7,790 nt of DNA from positions 1 to 7,790 of the forward strand of contig CAYGBY010000185.1 of assembly GCA_964348115.1 (NCBI GenBank), written 5' to 3'. The position numbers and the translations under genes are program-made. This stretch comes from Azophilus sp964348115. Its GTDB lineage: Bacteria; Pseudomonadota; Gammaproteobacteria; Pseudomonadales; Azotimanducaceae. The notes below the pieces were generated by a model, which had not been told where the DNA came from, did not search any database, and saw only the letters and a program-made list of their open reading frames with translations. This document shows, piece by piece, positions 1 to 5,973 of the stretch (its first letter is position 1; the number at the start of each line of letters is the position of its first letter).

Positions 1-279
1 GGCTTCGAGGCCGGCCTTGTTCTCCTGCGTGAGGGCTTCGATGTCGGCCTTGGTTCCTTGCCTGAGGGCTTCGATGTCAGCCTTGGTTCCTTGCCTGAGG
101 GCTTCGATGTCGGTCTTGGTTCCCTGCCTGAGGAATTCGATGTCGGTCTTGGTCGACAGATTGCTGTTGAGCAGGTTGACCTGCTCGTTCGCCAAAGCTT
201 CGGCCTGACGCTCGGTGAAACCACTTTCGGTCAGGTTCTTGACGAACTTGTGCGTGTCAAAGGCGATGGCTTCGCTCAT
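1..279 (-). CDS. DUF1640-type coiled-coil protein, N-terminal part (runs off window)
   Basis: The reverse strand is open for 93 codons from an ATG at 279-277 to the window edge, so the C-terminus is missing. The N-terminus reads MSEAIAFDTHKFVKNLTESG, followed by FTERQAEALANEQ. This matches the opening of the DUF1640/CCDC90-like family, which has a short helical head, a long coiled coil and usually a C-terminal membrane anchor. From about residue 40 the protein becomes 11-residue repeats of the type LRQGTKADIEA, which is hendecad coiled-coil periodicity. Family members are small proteins of roughly 100-200 residues with poorly known function in bacteria; eukaryotic relatives include mitochondrial calcium uniporter regulator proteins. 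No Shine-Dalgarno sequence precedes the ATG, and the promoter lies immediately upstream (288-317). The family assignment is from recognition of the N-terminal motif. The C-terminal anchor cannot be seen here. Confidence 0.75.
   Translation of the reverse strand, partial: MSEAIAFDTHKFVKNLTESGFTERQAEALANEQVNLLNSNLSTKTDIEFLRQGTKTDIEALRQGTKADIEALRQGTKADIEALTQENKAGLEA
31..162 (-). repeat. 33-bp tandem repeats encoding coiled-coil hendecads
   Basis: Three near-identical 33-bp units start at 31, 64 and 97, and a fourth diverged unit occupies 130-162. A further partial unit lies at 1-30. Each unit on the plus strand begins GAGGGCTTCGATGTC and encodes one 11-residue hendecad on the minus strand. The units differ at few positions, which suggests recent duplication of DNA rather than only protein-level constraint. 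Confidence 0.85.
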
Positions 280-287
280 GGGTTGGA

Positions 288-317
288 ATTGTAGGATATG
301 TCCTGCGCCGATGGCAA
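288..317 (-). promoter_or_regulatory. Sigma70-like promoter for the coiled-coil gene
   Basis: On the minus strand a -35 box TTGCCA (317-312) is followed by an 18-bp spacer and a -10 box TACAAT (293-288). Both match five of six consensus bases. The expected transcription start is about 281-282, only 2-3 bases before the ATG at 279. The transcript would therefore be leaderless or nearly so, in keeping with the missing ribosome-binding site. Inferred from sequence only. Confidence 0.5.
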
Positions 318-847
318 TCGACTATCTCCGCTACGACAGGTCGTGTGGAACACACCTGCCGCGCCACGCGGCGTAAGTCAACTTTCATTAGCCTGCGGCC
401 ATCTGGGTGCGGTCTGTTCCTTGGGTGCTGCGGCGCCGGCTCAGGATGCGTTGCGGTGATTGGCGAAAGCGACGGCTTCTTTGGTGCGGGCGACCTGTGC
501 ATTGTGAACCGGACCAAGATGTTGACTTCGGGATGGCGGCAGTGTTGAGTGCGCATCCCCGCCCTGTTGCGCCGTTCGGCAGGCCAACTGACTGTGGCGG
601 CCTGGCGTTTTGCTCCTTGGGCAGGGCGTGGTGAGTTGAAACATGGATCGACCGGCCATCCTCGTCACGCTTGGCGTTTTGCTCCTTAAGCAGGGCGTGG
701 CGAGGGCAGGTTGCGCCATTTGAATGCAGGCGGAGCAATCAACCGAAGCAAAAGGATAGCGAACCAATGCGGTTGCTTGCCGGATGGCGCCGCGACAAGG
801 GTGGGACGCTTGCGCCCATGAATGAATTTTCAGCGGATCTGTAGCTT
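318..847. other. Gap without a recognised gene
   Basis: The 530 bases before fhs contain only short overlapping frames of proline-, arginine- and histidine-rich composition, with no recognisable domain and no ribosome-binding site. I see no tRNA, riboswitch or clear promoter for fhs. The only structure I can support is the direct-repeat pair at 603-704. Confidence 0.5.
603..704. repeat. Pair of 33-bp direct repeats, 69-bp period
   Basis: Copy one is 603-635 and copy two is 672-704. They match at 30 of 33 positions (GG to AA and one T to C). The core is GGCGTTTTGCTCCTT and then GCAGGGCGTGG. The 36-bp spacer (636-671) shows no similarity to the repeat. Only two copies are present and no cas gene is in view, so this is a dispersed or short tandem repeat of unknown nature. 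A second, unrelated pair at 2995-3094 has the same 69-bp period. Confidence 0.75.
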
Positions 848-2500
848 ATGGCCAACAAGGTGCTGCGTAACATCAACGATGTGGCCGCGGACTTGGGGCT
901 GTCCCAAGCGGACTTGGAGCCGTTTGGCGCCCACAAGGCCAAGGTGCCGCTGTGCGTCTTCCCTAGGCGGCGGACGCCCGGCCGCCTAGTGGTGGTTACC
1001 GCCATCACTCCCACCCCGGCCGGAGAGGGCAAGTCCACCGTGGCGGTGGGCTTGGCGCAGGGCTTGGGCCGGATTGGCAAAAACGTGGCCCTGACCATCC
1101 GTCAGCCCTCCTTAGGGCCGGTGTTCGGCCGCAAAGGCGGCGGCACCGGGGGCGGATGGGCCACGGTGCAGCCGGCGGAGGAGATCAACCTGCATTTCAC
1201 CGGCGACTTTCATGCCGTGCAGTCGGCCCACAACCTGCTGGCCGCCATGACGGACAATGTCGTCCACCGCAAGGCGGCGCCTGGCCTGGAGGCGCACAGC
1301 ATTACTTGGCGGCGGGTGACGGATGCGGAGGATCGCGCCCTGCGCCAGATCGTCAGCGGCGCCGGCGGGCGCGTCAATGGCCCCATGCGGGAGGCGGGGT
1401 TCGACATCTCCGCGGCCTCGGAAATCATGGCCATTCTGGCCTTGGCGTCGGGCTACGCTGATCTGCGGCAACGCCTTGGCGACATCGTGGTGGGATGGAC
1501 CAAGGACGACCGACCTGTAAGCGCCCGGGACATTGGCGGCGTCGGCGCATTGATGGCCCTGCTGCGGGACGCCCTGAAGCCCAACTTGGCGCAGACCAGC
1601 GAAGGCCAGCCGGCCATAGTGCACATGGGGCCGTTCGGCAACATCGCCCACGGCTGCAGTTCCATCCTGGCGGATCGCTTGGCGGTCAACGCTGCGGACA
1701 TTACCGTGACGGAGGCCGGCTTCGGCGCCGACCTCGGCTTTGAAAAGTTCATGGACGTCAAGGTGCGCCAAGGCGCCCCAGTCCCTTCGGCGGCTGTGGT
1801 GGTGGCCTCTCTGCGTGGCCTGAAGTGGCACGGCGGGGCAGGGCGGGACAAACTGGAAACCCGCAATGTGGAGGCGGTGCGCATCGGCGCCGCAAACCTG
1901 GCCAACGCCATCCGCATCGTCAACCTATACGGCTTGCCGGCGGTGGTGGCCCTCAACCGCTTCGCCACGGACAGCCAAGCGGAAATGGATGTGGCGGCGG
2001 CATGCGCCGAGGCGGCTGGCGCCGTCGCAGTGGCGGAAGCCGATGGGTTCGCCGCCGGCGGGGCCGGCATGAAGGATCTCGCCGCCGCGGTATGGGATGC
2101 GGCCCACAATGGCCAAGCCAACGTGCAGCTGCTCTATCAGGATGCCGAGCCCCTGGAGGAGAAGGTGGAGCGCATCGCCAAGGTCATCTACCAGGCGGAC
2201 ACCATCGAATGGGGCCGCGGCACCCGCGACCGGGCGCAGCGTTTCACCGACCTTGGCTGGCGCCACCCGATCTGCATGGCGAAGACCCACCTGTCCACTT
2301 CCGCCAAAGCGGAACTGTTGAACGTGCCCACCGGACATACCCTGCCCATCCGCCAACTGCGGGTGCAGGCCGGCGCCCGCCAGATAGTCACCCTGGCCGG
2401 GGACATCAACACCCTGCCGGGCCTGCCCTCCAGTCCCAACGCCCTGGACATCGATCTAGACGACGAAACTGGCGAGATCACCGGCATCCTCAGCACCTAG
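848..2500 (+). CDS. fhs: Formate-tetrahydrofolate ligase (10-formyl-THF synthetase)
   Basis: This cytoplasmic enzyme, EC 6.3.4.3, joins formate to tetrahydrofolate at the cost of ATP, giving 10-formyl-THF for purine synthesis, initiator tRNA formylation or one-carbon assimilation. The protein has 550 residues, close to the family's usual 555-560. It carries the ATP-binding loop TPTPAGEGKST (55-65), then RQPSLGPVFG (85-94) and INLHFTGDFHA (113-123). Further family blocks are GPFGNIAHGCSSI and TEAGFGADLGFEKFMD in the middle, and LPGLP followed by DETGEITGIL at the C-terminus. TAG at 842-844 is in frame just upstream, so ATG 848 is the earliest start. The Shine-Dalgarno sequence is weak. Several normally conserved spots differ: REPSLGP is RQPSLGP, the GGAAGGGYA loop is GGGTGGGWA, and MHGG is WHGG. 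This suggests a diverged branch of the family rather than a broken gene. No folD or other folate gene is adjacent. Confidence 0.96.
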   Translation: MANKVLRNINDVAADLGLSQADLEPFGAHKAKVPLCVFPRRRTPGRLVVVTAITPTPAGEGKSTVAVGLAQGLGRIGKNVALTIRQPSLGPVFGRKGGGTGGGWATVQPAEEINLHFTGDFHAVQSAHNLLAAMTDNVVHRKAAPGLEAHSITWRRVTDAEDRALRQIVSGAGGRVNGPMREAGFDISAASEIMAILALASGYADLRQRLGDIVVGWTKDDRPVSARDIGGVGALMALLRDALKPNLAQTSEGQPAIVHMGPFGNIAHGCSSILADRLAVNAADITVTEAGFGADLGFEKFMDVKVRQGAPVPSAAVVVASLRGLKWHGGAGRDKLETRNVEAVRIGAANLANAIRIVNLYGLPAVVALNRFATDSQAEMDVAAACAEAAGAVAVAEADGFAAGGAGMKDLAAAVWDAAHNGQANVQLLYQDAEPLEEKVERIAKVIYQADTIEWGRGTRDRAQRFTDLGWRHPICMAKTHLSTSAKAELLNVPTGHTLPIRQLRVQAGARQIVTLAGDINTLPGLPSSPNALDIDLDDETGEITGILST

Positions 2501-2510
2501 TGTTACGTCC

Positions 2511-2525
2511 CATAAGTAACTTATG
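2511..2525. other. Small palindrome after fhs
   Basis: CATAAG-TAA-CTTATG is a perfect 6-bp inverted repeat 10 bases after the fhs stop codon. It is AT-rich and not followed by a T run, so it is a poor rho-independent terminator. It lies next to the IS630 remnant and could be a leftover IS end. Its function is unresolved. Confidence 0.3.
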
Positions 2526-2534
2526 TAATAGTGA

Positions 2535-2696
2535 GCGTGTCCAGTCCTGGGGCTTGGCTACGTCGAAAGGGTGACCCACGACCATGTCCGCCATGGCGTC
2601 ACGACATTATTCGCCGCCTTGGAAACCGCCACCGCCGAATCGATCCTCGCCAAAATCGAACGACTTTGTTCAGTTACTTGCGGGACAGCACACTAG
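2535..2696 (+). pseudogene. IS630-family transposase remnant with internal in-frame deletion
   Basis: After a TGA at 2532-2534, one frame runs to TAG at 2694-2696. Its first part reads GLGYVERVTHDHVRHG and then VTTLFAALETAT. This is the conserved block around the middle of IS630-family DDE transposases (typically GLGYVEGVTHDY.RHGTTTLFAALD.ATG). It passes directly into AESILAKIERLCSVTCGTAH and stop, which resembles the family's extreme C-terminus (WTATA.SIL.K..RLC...SGT.H). About 150 intervening residues are missing, including the downstream catalytic acidic residues, and the N-terminal half is absent. No ATG precedes it; a GTG at 2571 could start a 41-residue peptide, but I consider the remnant non-functional. 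Family alignment is from memory, without a database search. Confidence 0.75.
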
Positions 2697-2948
2697 GGAA
2701 CCTCTGAACAGGTCCCGGAAGCCCGGAGGCGTCTAGGTGGCGTGATGGCAGGGCGCGGCGAAGCCGTATGGCGGGCCCCACGCAATTAGACGCAACGCCG
2801 TAAGCGCCCTTCAGGTTCTCCCCAAGGGGCCTCGCGGGGTAGGACTGTGGAACTCCCGCCGTGCTGCGGGCGTCTTCCCGTGGCTGCAGCGCCATCTCCG
2901 GCCGCGAACAGCGGGGCGCTGGGCGGACGCGACTTGCTCAGAGGTTCC
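2697..2948. mobile_element. 252-bp IS5-like miniature element (MITE) with CTAG target duplication
   Basis: The left end is GGAACCTCTGAACAGGTC (2697-2714). The right end read on the minus strand is GGAACCTCTGAGCAAGTC (2948-2931), so 16 of 18 terminal positions match. CTAG flanks both sides (2693-2696 and 2949-2952), which looks like a 4-bp target-site duplication. IS5-group elements duplicate CTAG-type targets and have ends containing GAACAAGT, so an IS5-related, transposase-less element fits. It encodes no transposase. Internally it shares sequence with the copies at 4201-4386 and 4389-4505. The left CTAG contains the stop codon of the IS630 remnant, so this element inserted at the end of that older sequence. 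Confidence 0.7.
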
Positions 2949-2994
2949 CTAGCCGGCGGCACAGCCTGCTTCCGCCGCCGCAGCGCGCCTGGGG

Positions 2995-3094
2995 CGGGAA
3001 CTGCCCAACGGATGCGCGGCAGTGGCTTTCACTAGGGTCTCCCTTTCGGAGGTCCCGCCAAGCCGGCAACTGCCTAACCGATGCGCGGTGGTGA
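2995..3094. repeat. Pair of about 31-bp direct repeats, 69-bp period
   Basis: Copies are 2995-3025 and 3064-3094, matching at 25 of 31 positions, with cores AACTGCC, AAC, GATGCGCGG and GTG. The spacer holds a hairpin-forming stretch at 3035-3056 (GGG-T-CTCC, loop CTTTC, GGAG-GT-CCC). No coding sequence is evident. The remainder of the gap, about 3095-3261, holds the start-site region of the hydrolase gene. Confidence 0.6.
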
Positions 3095-3171
3095 CTCACT
3101 TGAGATTTTGCCCAGCGGAAACAATGGCGGAAAGTTTGCACGGAGACACTGCCGCGTACGCCGCACACTGG

Positions 3172-3196
3172 CTGCACGGTGCAGTTGGGTTATGCT
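3172..3196 (+). promoter_or_regulatory. Possible promoter/operator of the hydrolase gene
   Basis: CTGCAC-G-GTGCAG (3172-3184) is a perfect 13-base inverted repeat, immediately followed by a -10-like TATGCT at 3191-3196. A convincing -35 box is missing (CTGGCT at 3168-3173 is 17 bp upstream but poor). The palindrome overlaps the spacer of this putative promoter, which is where an activator or repressor could bind. Weakly supported. Confidence 0.25.
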
Positions 3197-3261
3197 TTGT
3201 GGTTGAACGCATCGCCAAGGTGCATGATCAGCAACCCAGCAACTCATAACAGGAGTTCAGA

Positions 3262-4194
3262 ATGCGCAAGCTGCTGCCCGCCTGCCTGTTGGCCGTTTTG
3301 CCATGTGCGGCGCCCGCCCATGATCAGATGTCCTTGGAGGAACTGCTGGCCGCGTTTTCCTGGGACTTCGCAACCGCCGCCATCGAGGCCCAGGAACTGG
3401 CGGATGGCCTTCATGTGCTGTTTGGCGTTGGCGGCAACATCGCCGTCAGCATCGGCGAAGACGGGGTGCTGATGGTGGATGATCAGTTCCCGCAGATGAT
3501 CCCCAAGATAGAGGCGCAAATTGCTGCGCTTGGCGGCGGCGAGGTCGACTTCGTCATCAACACGCATTGGCATTTCGACCACGCCGAAGGCAATTTGGCC
3601 TTGGGGCCGGGCGGCAGTTGGCTGGTGGCCCAGGCCAACTCCCGTACAATGATGGAAAAAGCCCATGTCATCAACTTGGTGGGCCTGCAGTACGAACAGC
3701 TTGCCTATCCGGAGGACGCCCGGCCCACCATTACTTTTGATGAGGCCATGCAGTTCCACTTCAATGGGGAGCGGGTGGATCTACTGCACTTTGGTCCGGC
3801 GCACACCACCGGCGACGCCGCCGTCATCTTCCGGGGCCGCAACGCAGTGCATTTCGGCGATGTGTTCAACAACGCCGGCTATCCCTTCATAGATGTGGAC
3901 AACGGCGGCGACCTCGACGGCATGATTCGCTTCTGCACCGCCGTGCTCGCTGAAATCGACGCGGAAACCAAGGTCATCCCGGGCCACGGCCCGGTGACGG
4001 ACCGTCAAGCCTTGATGGACTACATCGACATGCTGCAAACCGTGCGCCAGAGCATCCTTGACCTGATGGAGCAGGGGGCGGATCTGCAGGCGGTGGCGGC
4101 GGCCAAGCCCACCGCCGCCTTCGATGCGGCCTTTGGCGACCCGGCCAATTTCGTCAACCGCGCCTTCACCAGCCTGCAGCGCAAAGCGCAGTAG
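3262..4194 (+). CDS. Exported metallo-beta-lactamase-fold hydrolase
   Basis: This 310-residue protein begins with a signal peptide: MRK, a hydrophobic stretch and APA cleaved before His20. It should act in the periplasm or outside the cell. The mature part has the zinc-binding set of the metallo-beta-lactamase superfamily. His102, His104, Asp106 and His107 form THWHFDH, His181 lies in GPAHTTGD, Asp200 in HFGDVF, and His242 in IPGHGP. These would hold two metal ions and hydrolyse a thioester, ester or lactam-like substrate. The overall pattern (GVGGNIAVSIGEDG, INTHWHFDHAEGN) resembles the broad SoxH/quinoprotein-relay or subclass B3-like hydrolases. The substrate cannot be told from sequence, and I see no reason to call it a true antibiotic lactamase. 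The start is fixed by AGGAG at 3251-3255, six bases before the ATG. It converges with the acyl-CoA dehydrogenase gene and has its own 5' region. Confidence 0.9.
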   Translation: MRKLLPACLLAVLPCAAPAHDQMSLEELLAAFSWDFATAAIEAQELADGLHVLFGVGGNIAVSIGEDGVLMVDDQFPQMIPKIEAQIAALGGGEVDFVINTHWHFDHAEGNLALGPGGSWLVAQANSRTMMEKAHVINLVGLQYEQLAYPEDARPTITFDEAMQFHFNGERVDLLHFGPAHTTGDAAVIFRGRNAVHFGDVFNNAGYPFIDVDNGGDLDGMIRFCTAVLAEIDAETKVIPGHGPVTDRQALMDYIDMLQTVRQSILDLMEQGADLQAVAAAKPTAAFDAAFGDPANFVNRAFTSLQRKAQ

Positions 4195-4200
4195 CTCTAG

Positions 4201-4386
4201 CGCATCACCTCCTGCTGCGCAGGAAGCTGGTGCTCAGTCGCGACGAAGCCGTGCGGCAGGCGCCGCGCAATGAGCTGCGAAACAGCAAGCGCCCTCTGAT
4301 CCCTCCCCAAGGGCACCCCGCGGCGAGCCAGCGGTGGAATGCCCGCTGCGCTGCGGGTCGCCTGCCCATGTCCCCGGACGATCATG
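4201..4386 (-). repeat. Degraded copy of the miniature element (minus orientation)
   Basis: This stretch is recognisably similar to the inside of the 2697-2948 element. Shared landmarks in order are GCG.CGAAGCCGT, GCGCAAT/ACGCAATTAG, AAGCGCCCT, CTCCCCAAGGG, and GCTGCGGG followed by CGTCTTCCCGTG/CGCCTGCCCATG. The terminal inverted repeats are not recognisable, so its limits are approximate. A 6-bp stem, TCCTGC-TGC-GCAGGA (4210-4224), lies 16 bases after the hydrolase stop. It could act as a weak transcription stop, but no T run follows. Confidence 0.5.
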
Positions 4387-4388
4387 AA

Positions 4389-4505
4389 GGAACCTCTGAA
4401 CAAGTCGCGTTCGCCCTTCGGGAGGGCCTAAAGGGTGCGTTGGCTGTGTTGCGGCTTCTTGTGTGGGGTCTGCCACAGGGCGTCGCGCCCTGTCGGGAGC
4501 CAAAA
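4389..4505 (+). repeat. Second degraded relative of the miniature element (plus orientation)
   Basis: It starts with an intact terminal repeat, GGAACCTCTGAACAAGTC (4389-4406), followed by GCGTTCGCCC. The reverse strand of the 2697-2948 element has GCGTCCGCCC at the same place. Further on, AAGGGTGCGTTGGC and GGCGTCGCGCCCTGTC correspond to AAGGGCGCTTACGGC and GGCTTCGCCGCGCCCTGCC of that element, which has a longer interior. No matching right terminal repeat is visible and there is no CTAG before the left end. It is therefore a broken or diverged copy, facing away from the one at 4201-4386. Confidence 0.5.
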
Positions 4506-4527
4506 TGGCCTAGCGACTAAAACCCGC

Positions 4528-4550
4528 TTACTTGCGGGACAGCACGCTAG
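4528..4550 (+). repeat. Second copy of the 23-bp IS630 3'-end sequence
   Basis: This repeats 2674-2696, the last codons and stop of the IS630 remnant, with one difference in 23 (ACACTAG against ACGCTAG). The shared core is TTACTTGCGGGACAGCAC. The preceding bases (CGACT, then a different stretch) are only loosely similar. It ends in CTAG, the target motif used by the miniature element at the first locus, but no element starts here. Confidence 0.6.
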
Positions 4551-4560
4551 TTCCGCCTAC

Positions 4561-5853
4561 TCACTCGTTGCCCACCTCCCGATCGATCAGGTCCGCGTAC
4601 TTCGCCAAGGCCTGCTCCCGGCGCTTGATCAAGTGGTAGTCCGGGAATAGCTGATCGGTGCCTTGGTAGCGGCCCAGCACTTGGCGCGCGACGGTGACCT
4701 TATGCACCTCCGTGGGGCCATCGGCCAAGGCCATGTGGAAGCTGTCCAGCACGCCGGCGGCGAATGGCATCTCCGTGGAGATGCCCAGCGAGCCATGCAC
4801 CTGCAGGGCGCGGGCGTAGACATCGTGATAGACCTTGGGCATCTGCGCCTTAACGGCGGAGATGTCCGCCCGCACCTCCTTGTAGTTCTTCAGCCGGTCT
4901 ATCCGCCAGGCGGTGCGCAGCACGAACAGGCGGAACTGCTCGATGTCTATCCAGCTGTCGGCGATCATGGCCTGCACAAGCTGCTTCTTGGCCAGCACTT
5001 CGCCTTGGGTCTCCCGGGACAGGGCGCGTTCGCACATCATGTCAAAGGCGCGCCGAACCTTGCCCACGGTGCGCATGGCGTGATGAATGCGCCCGCCGCC
5101 CAAGCGGGTTTGGGCGACGATGAAGCCCTGGCCCACCTCGCCCAGCAAATGATCCCTGGGGATGCGCACATTCTGATAGCGTATGTAGGCGTGGGCCCCC
5201 TTGCTCTCGTAGCCGACCGCCACATGGCGCAGCATCTCCACGCCCGGCGTTTCCGTCGGCACGATGAACATGGACATGCGTTGGTAGGGCGGCGCCTCCG
5301 GGTCCGTCACGGCCATGACGATCAGGAAGGAGGCGTAGCGGGCGTTGGACGAGAACCACTTCTCGCCGTTGATGACCCACTCATCCCCACGCAGTTCCGC
5401 GCTGCAGGTGAACACCTTGGGGTCCGCGCCGCCCTGGGGCTCCGTCATGGAGTAGCAGGAGCAGATCTCATTGTTCAGCAAGGGCTGCAGGTAGCGGTCC
5501 TTTTGCTCCGGGGTGCCGTAGTGGGCCAGTATTTCCGCATTGCCGGAGTCCGGCGCTTGGCAGCCGAACGCCACCGGGGCGCATTTGGCCCGTCCCAGGA
5601 TTTCGTTCATCAACGCCAGCTTGAGCTGGCCGTAGCCTTGGCCGCCCAAATCCGGGCCAAGGTGGCAGGCCCACAGGCCGCGCTTTTTCACCTCCTCCTG
5701 CAGGGGAGGGATTAGCTTGCTGCGATTGGGGCCGCTGAAGTCATTGGGATGGCCGATGATAAAATCGAGAGGCTCGATTTCCTCCCGCACAAACTGGTCC
5801 ATCCAGTCCAGTTCCCGCTGAAACTCCGCATCCGTTTCAAAATCCCATGCCAT
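4561..5853 (-). CDS. Acyl-CoA dehydrogenase, ACAD10/11-like
   Basis: This flavoenzyme introduces an alpha,beta double bond into an acyl-CoA and passes electrons to ETF. From ATG 5853-5851 it has 430 residues. Family landmarks are the N-terminal helical domain (about 1-130), the flavin-binding strand YSMTEPQGGADP (134-145), the beta domain with WVINGEKWFSS (159-169), and the C-terminal helices with QVHGSLGIS (351-359). Near the C-terminus ADGPTEVH (377-384) stands where most family members have YEG with the catalytic glutamate. Asp378 takes that place, as in ACAD10/11-like members. The start is uncertain: a GTG at 5862-5860 adds three residues, but GAGAG (5866-5862 on this strand) sits about eight bases before the ATG and favours the shorter form. 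It follows the racemase gene on the same strand by 120 bases, probably co-transcribed. The exact substrate is unknown; a branched or hydroxylated acyl-CoA is plausible from the neighbour. Confidence 0.93.
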   Translation of the reverse strand: MAWDFETDAEFQRELDWMDQFVREEIEPLDFIIGHPNDFSGPNRSKLIPPLQEEVKKRGLWACHLGPDLGGQGYGQLKLALMNEILGRAKCAPVAFGCQAPDSGNAEILAHYGTPEQKDRYLQPLLNNEICSCYSMTEPQGGADPKVFTCSAELRGDEWVINGEKWFSSNARYASFLIVMAVTDPEAPPYQRMSMFIVPTETPGVEMLRHVAVGYESKGAHAYIRYQNVRIPRDHLLGEVGQGFIVAQTRLGGGRIHHAMRTVGKVRRAFDMMCERALSRETQGEVLAKKQLVQAMIADSWIDIEQFRLFVLRTAWRIDRLKNYKEVRADISAVKAQMPKVYHDVYARALQVHGSLGISTEMPFAAGVLDSFHMALADGPTEVHKVTVARQVLGRYQGTDQLFPDYHLIKRREQALAKYADLIDREVGNE

Positions 5854-5920
5854 TGCCGTCACTCTCTTCGGTGGAAAGGGGCATTTAATGCGGGATTGCC
5901 CGTTTTGTGAAGAGGCTGGG

Positions 5921-5962
5921 GGCGCTGGGCGAACGCCACCTGTTCACAGGCGGCCCAGCGCC
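5921..5962 (-). other. Strong hairpin between racemase and dehydrogenase genes
   Basis: GGCGCTGGGC (5921-5930) and GCCCAGCGCC (5953-5962) form a perfect 10-bp stem. The loop itself contains CCTGT-TC-ACAGG (5939-5950), giving a two-tier structure. It starts 12 bases after the racemase stop on the minus strand and is not followed by a T run. It looks more like a partial terminator or an mRNA-stabilising intercistronic hairpin that would set different expression levels for the two genes. Confidence 0.5.
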
Positions 5963-5973
5963 TTGGCAAGCGT

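Noticed and set aside
603..704. CRISPR array
   Set aside because: The repeat (33 bp) and spacer (36 bp) lengths fit, but there are only two copies with three differences. No leader or cas genes are visible, and the second pair with the same period has a different sequence.
388..767. Minus-strand small proteins in the gap before fhs
   Set aside because: Overlapping frames have no recognisable domain, and their repeated peptide (HAL.KEQNA) is explained by the 33-bp DNA repeat.
1112..1831. Long open frame antisense to fhs (239 codons), with others at 1453-2121 and 1825-2574
   Set aside because: They lie wholly or mostly within fhs, have arginine/proline/alanine-rich low-sense composition, and lack ribosome-binding sites. 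They are shadows of a GC-rich gene.
3262..4194. True beta-lactamase resistance gene
   Set aside because: The metal-binding set is shared by the whole superfamily and nothing specific to antibiotic-hydrolysing B1/B3 enzymes stands out. A general exported hydrolase is safer.
4663..5715. Long open frame of 350 codons antisense to the acyl-CoA dehydrogenase
   Set aside because: Its composition (many His, Ala, Gly, Leu) is the complement of the real gene's codons, and the minus-strand protein has clear family motifs.
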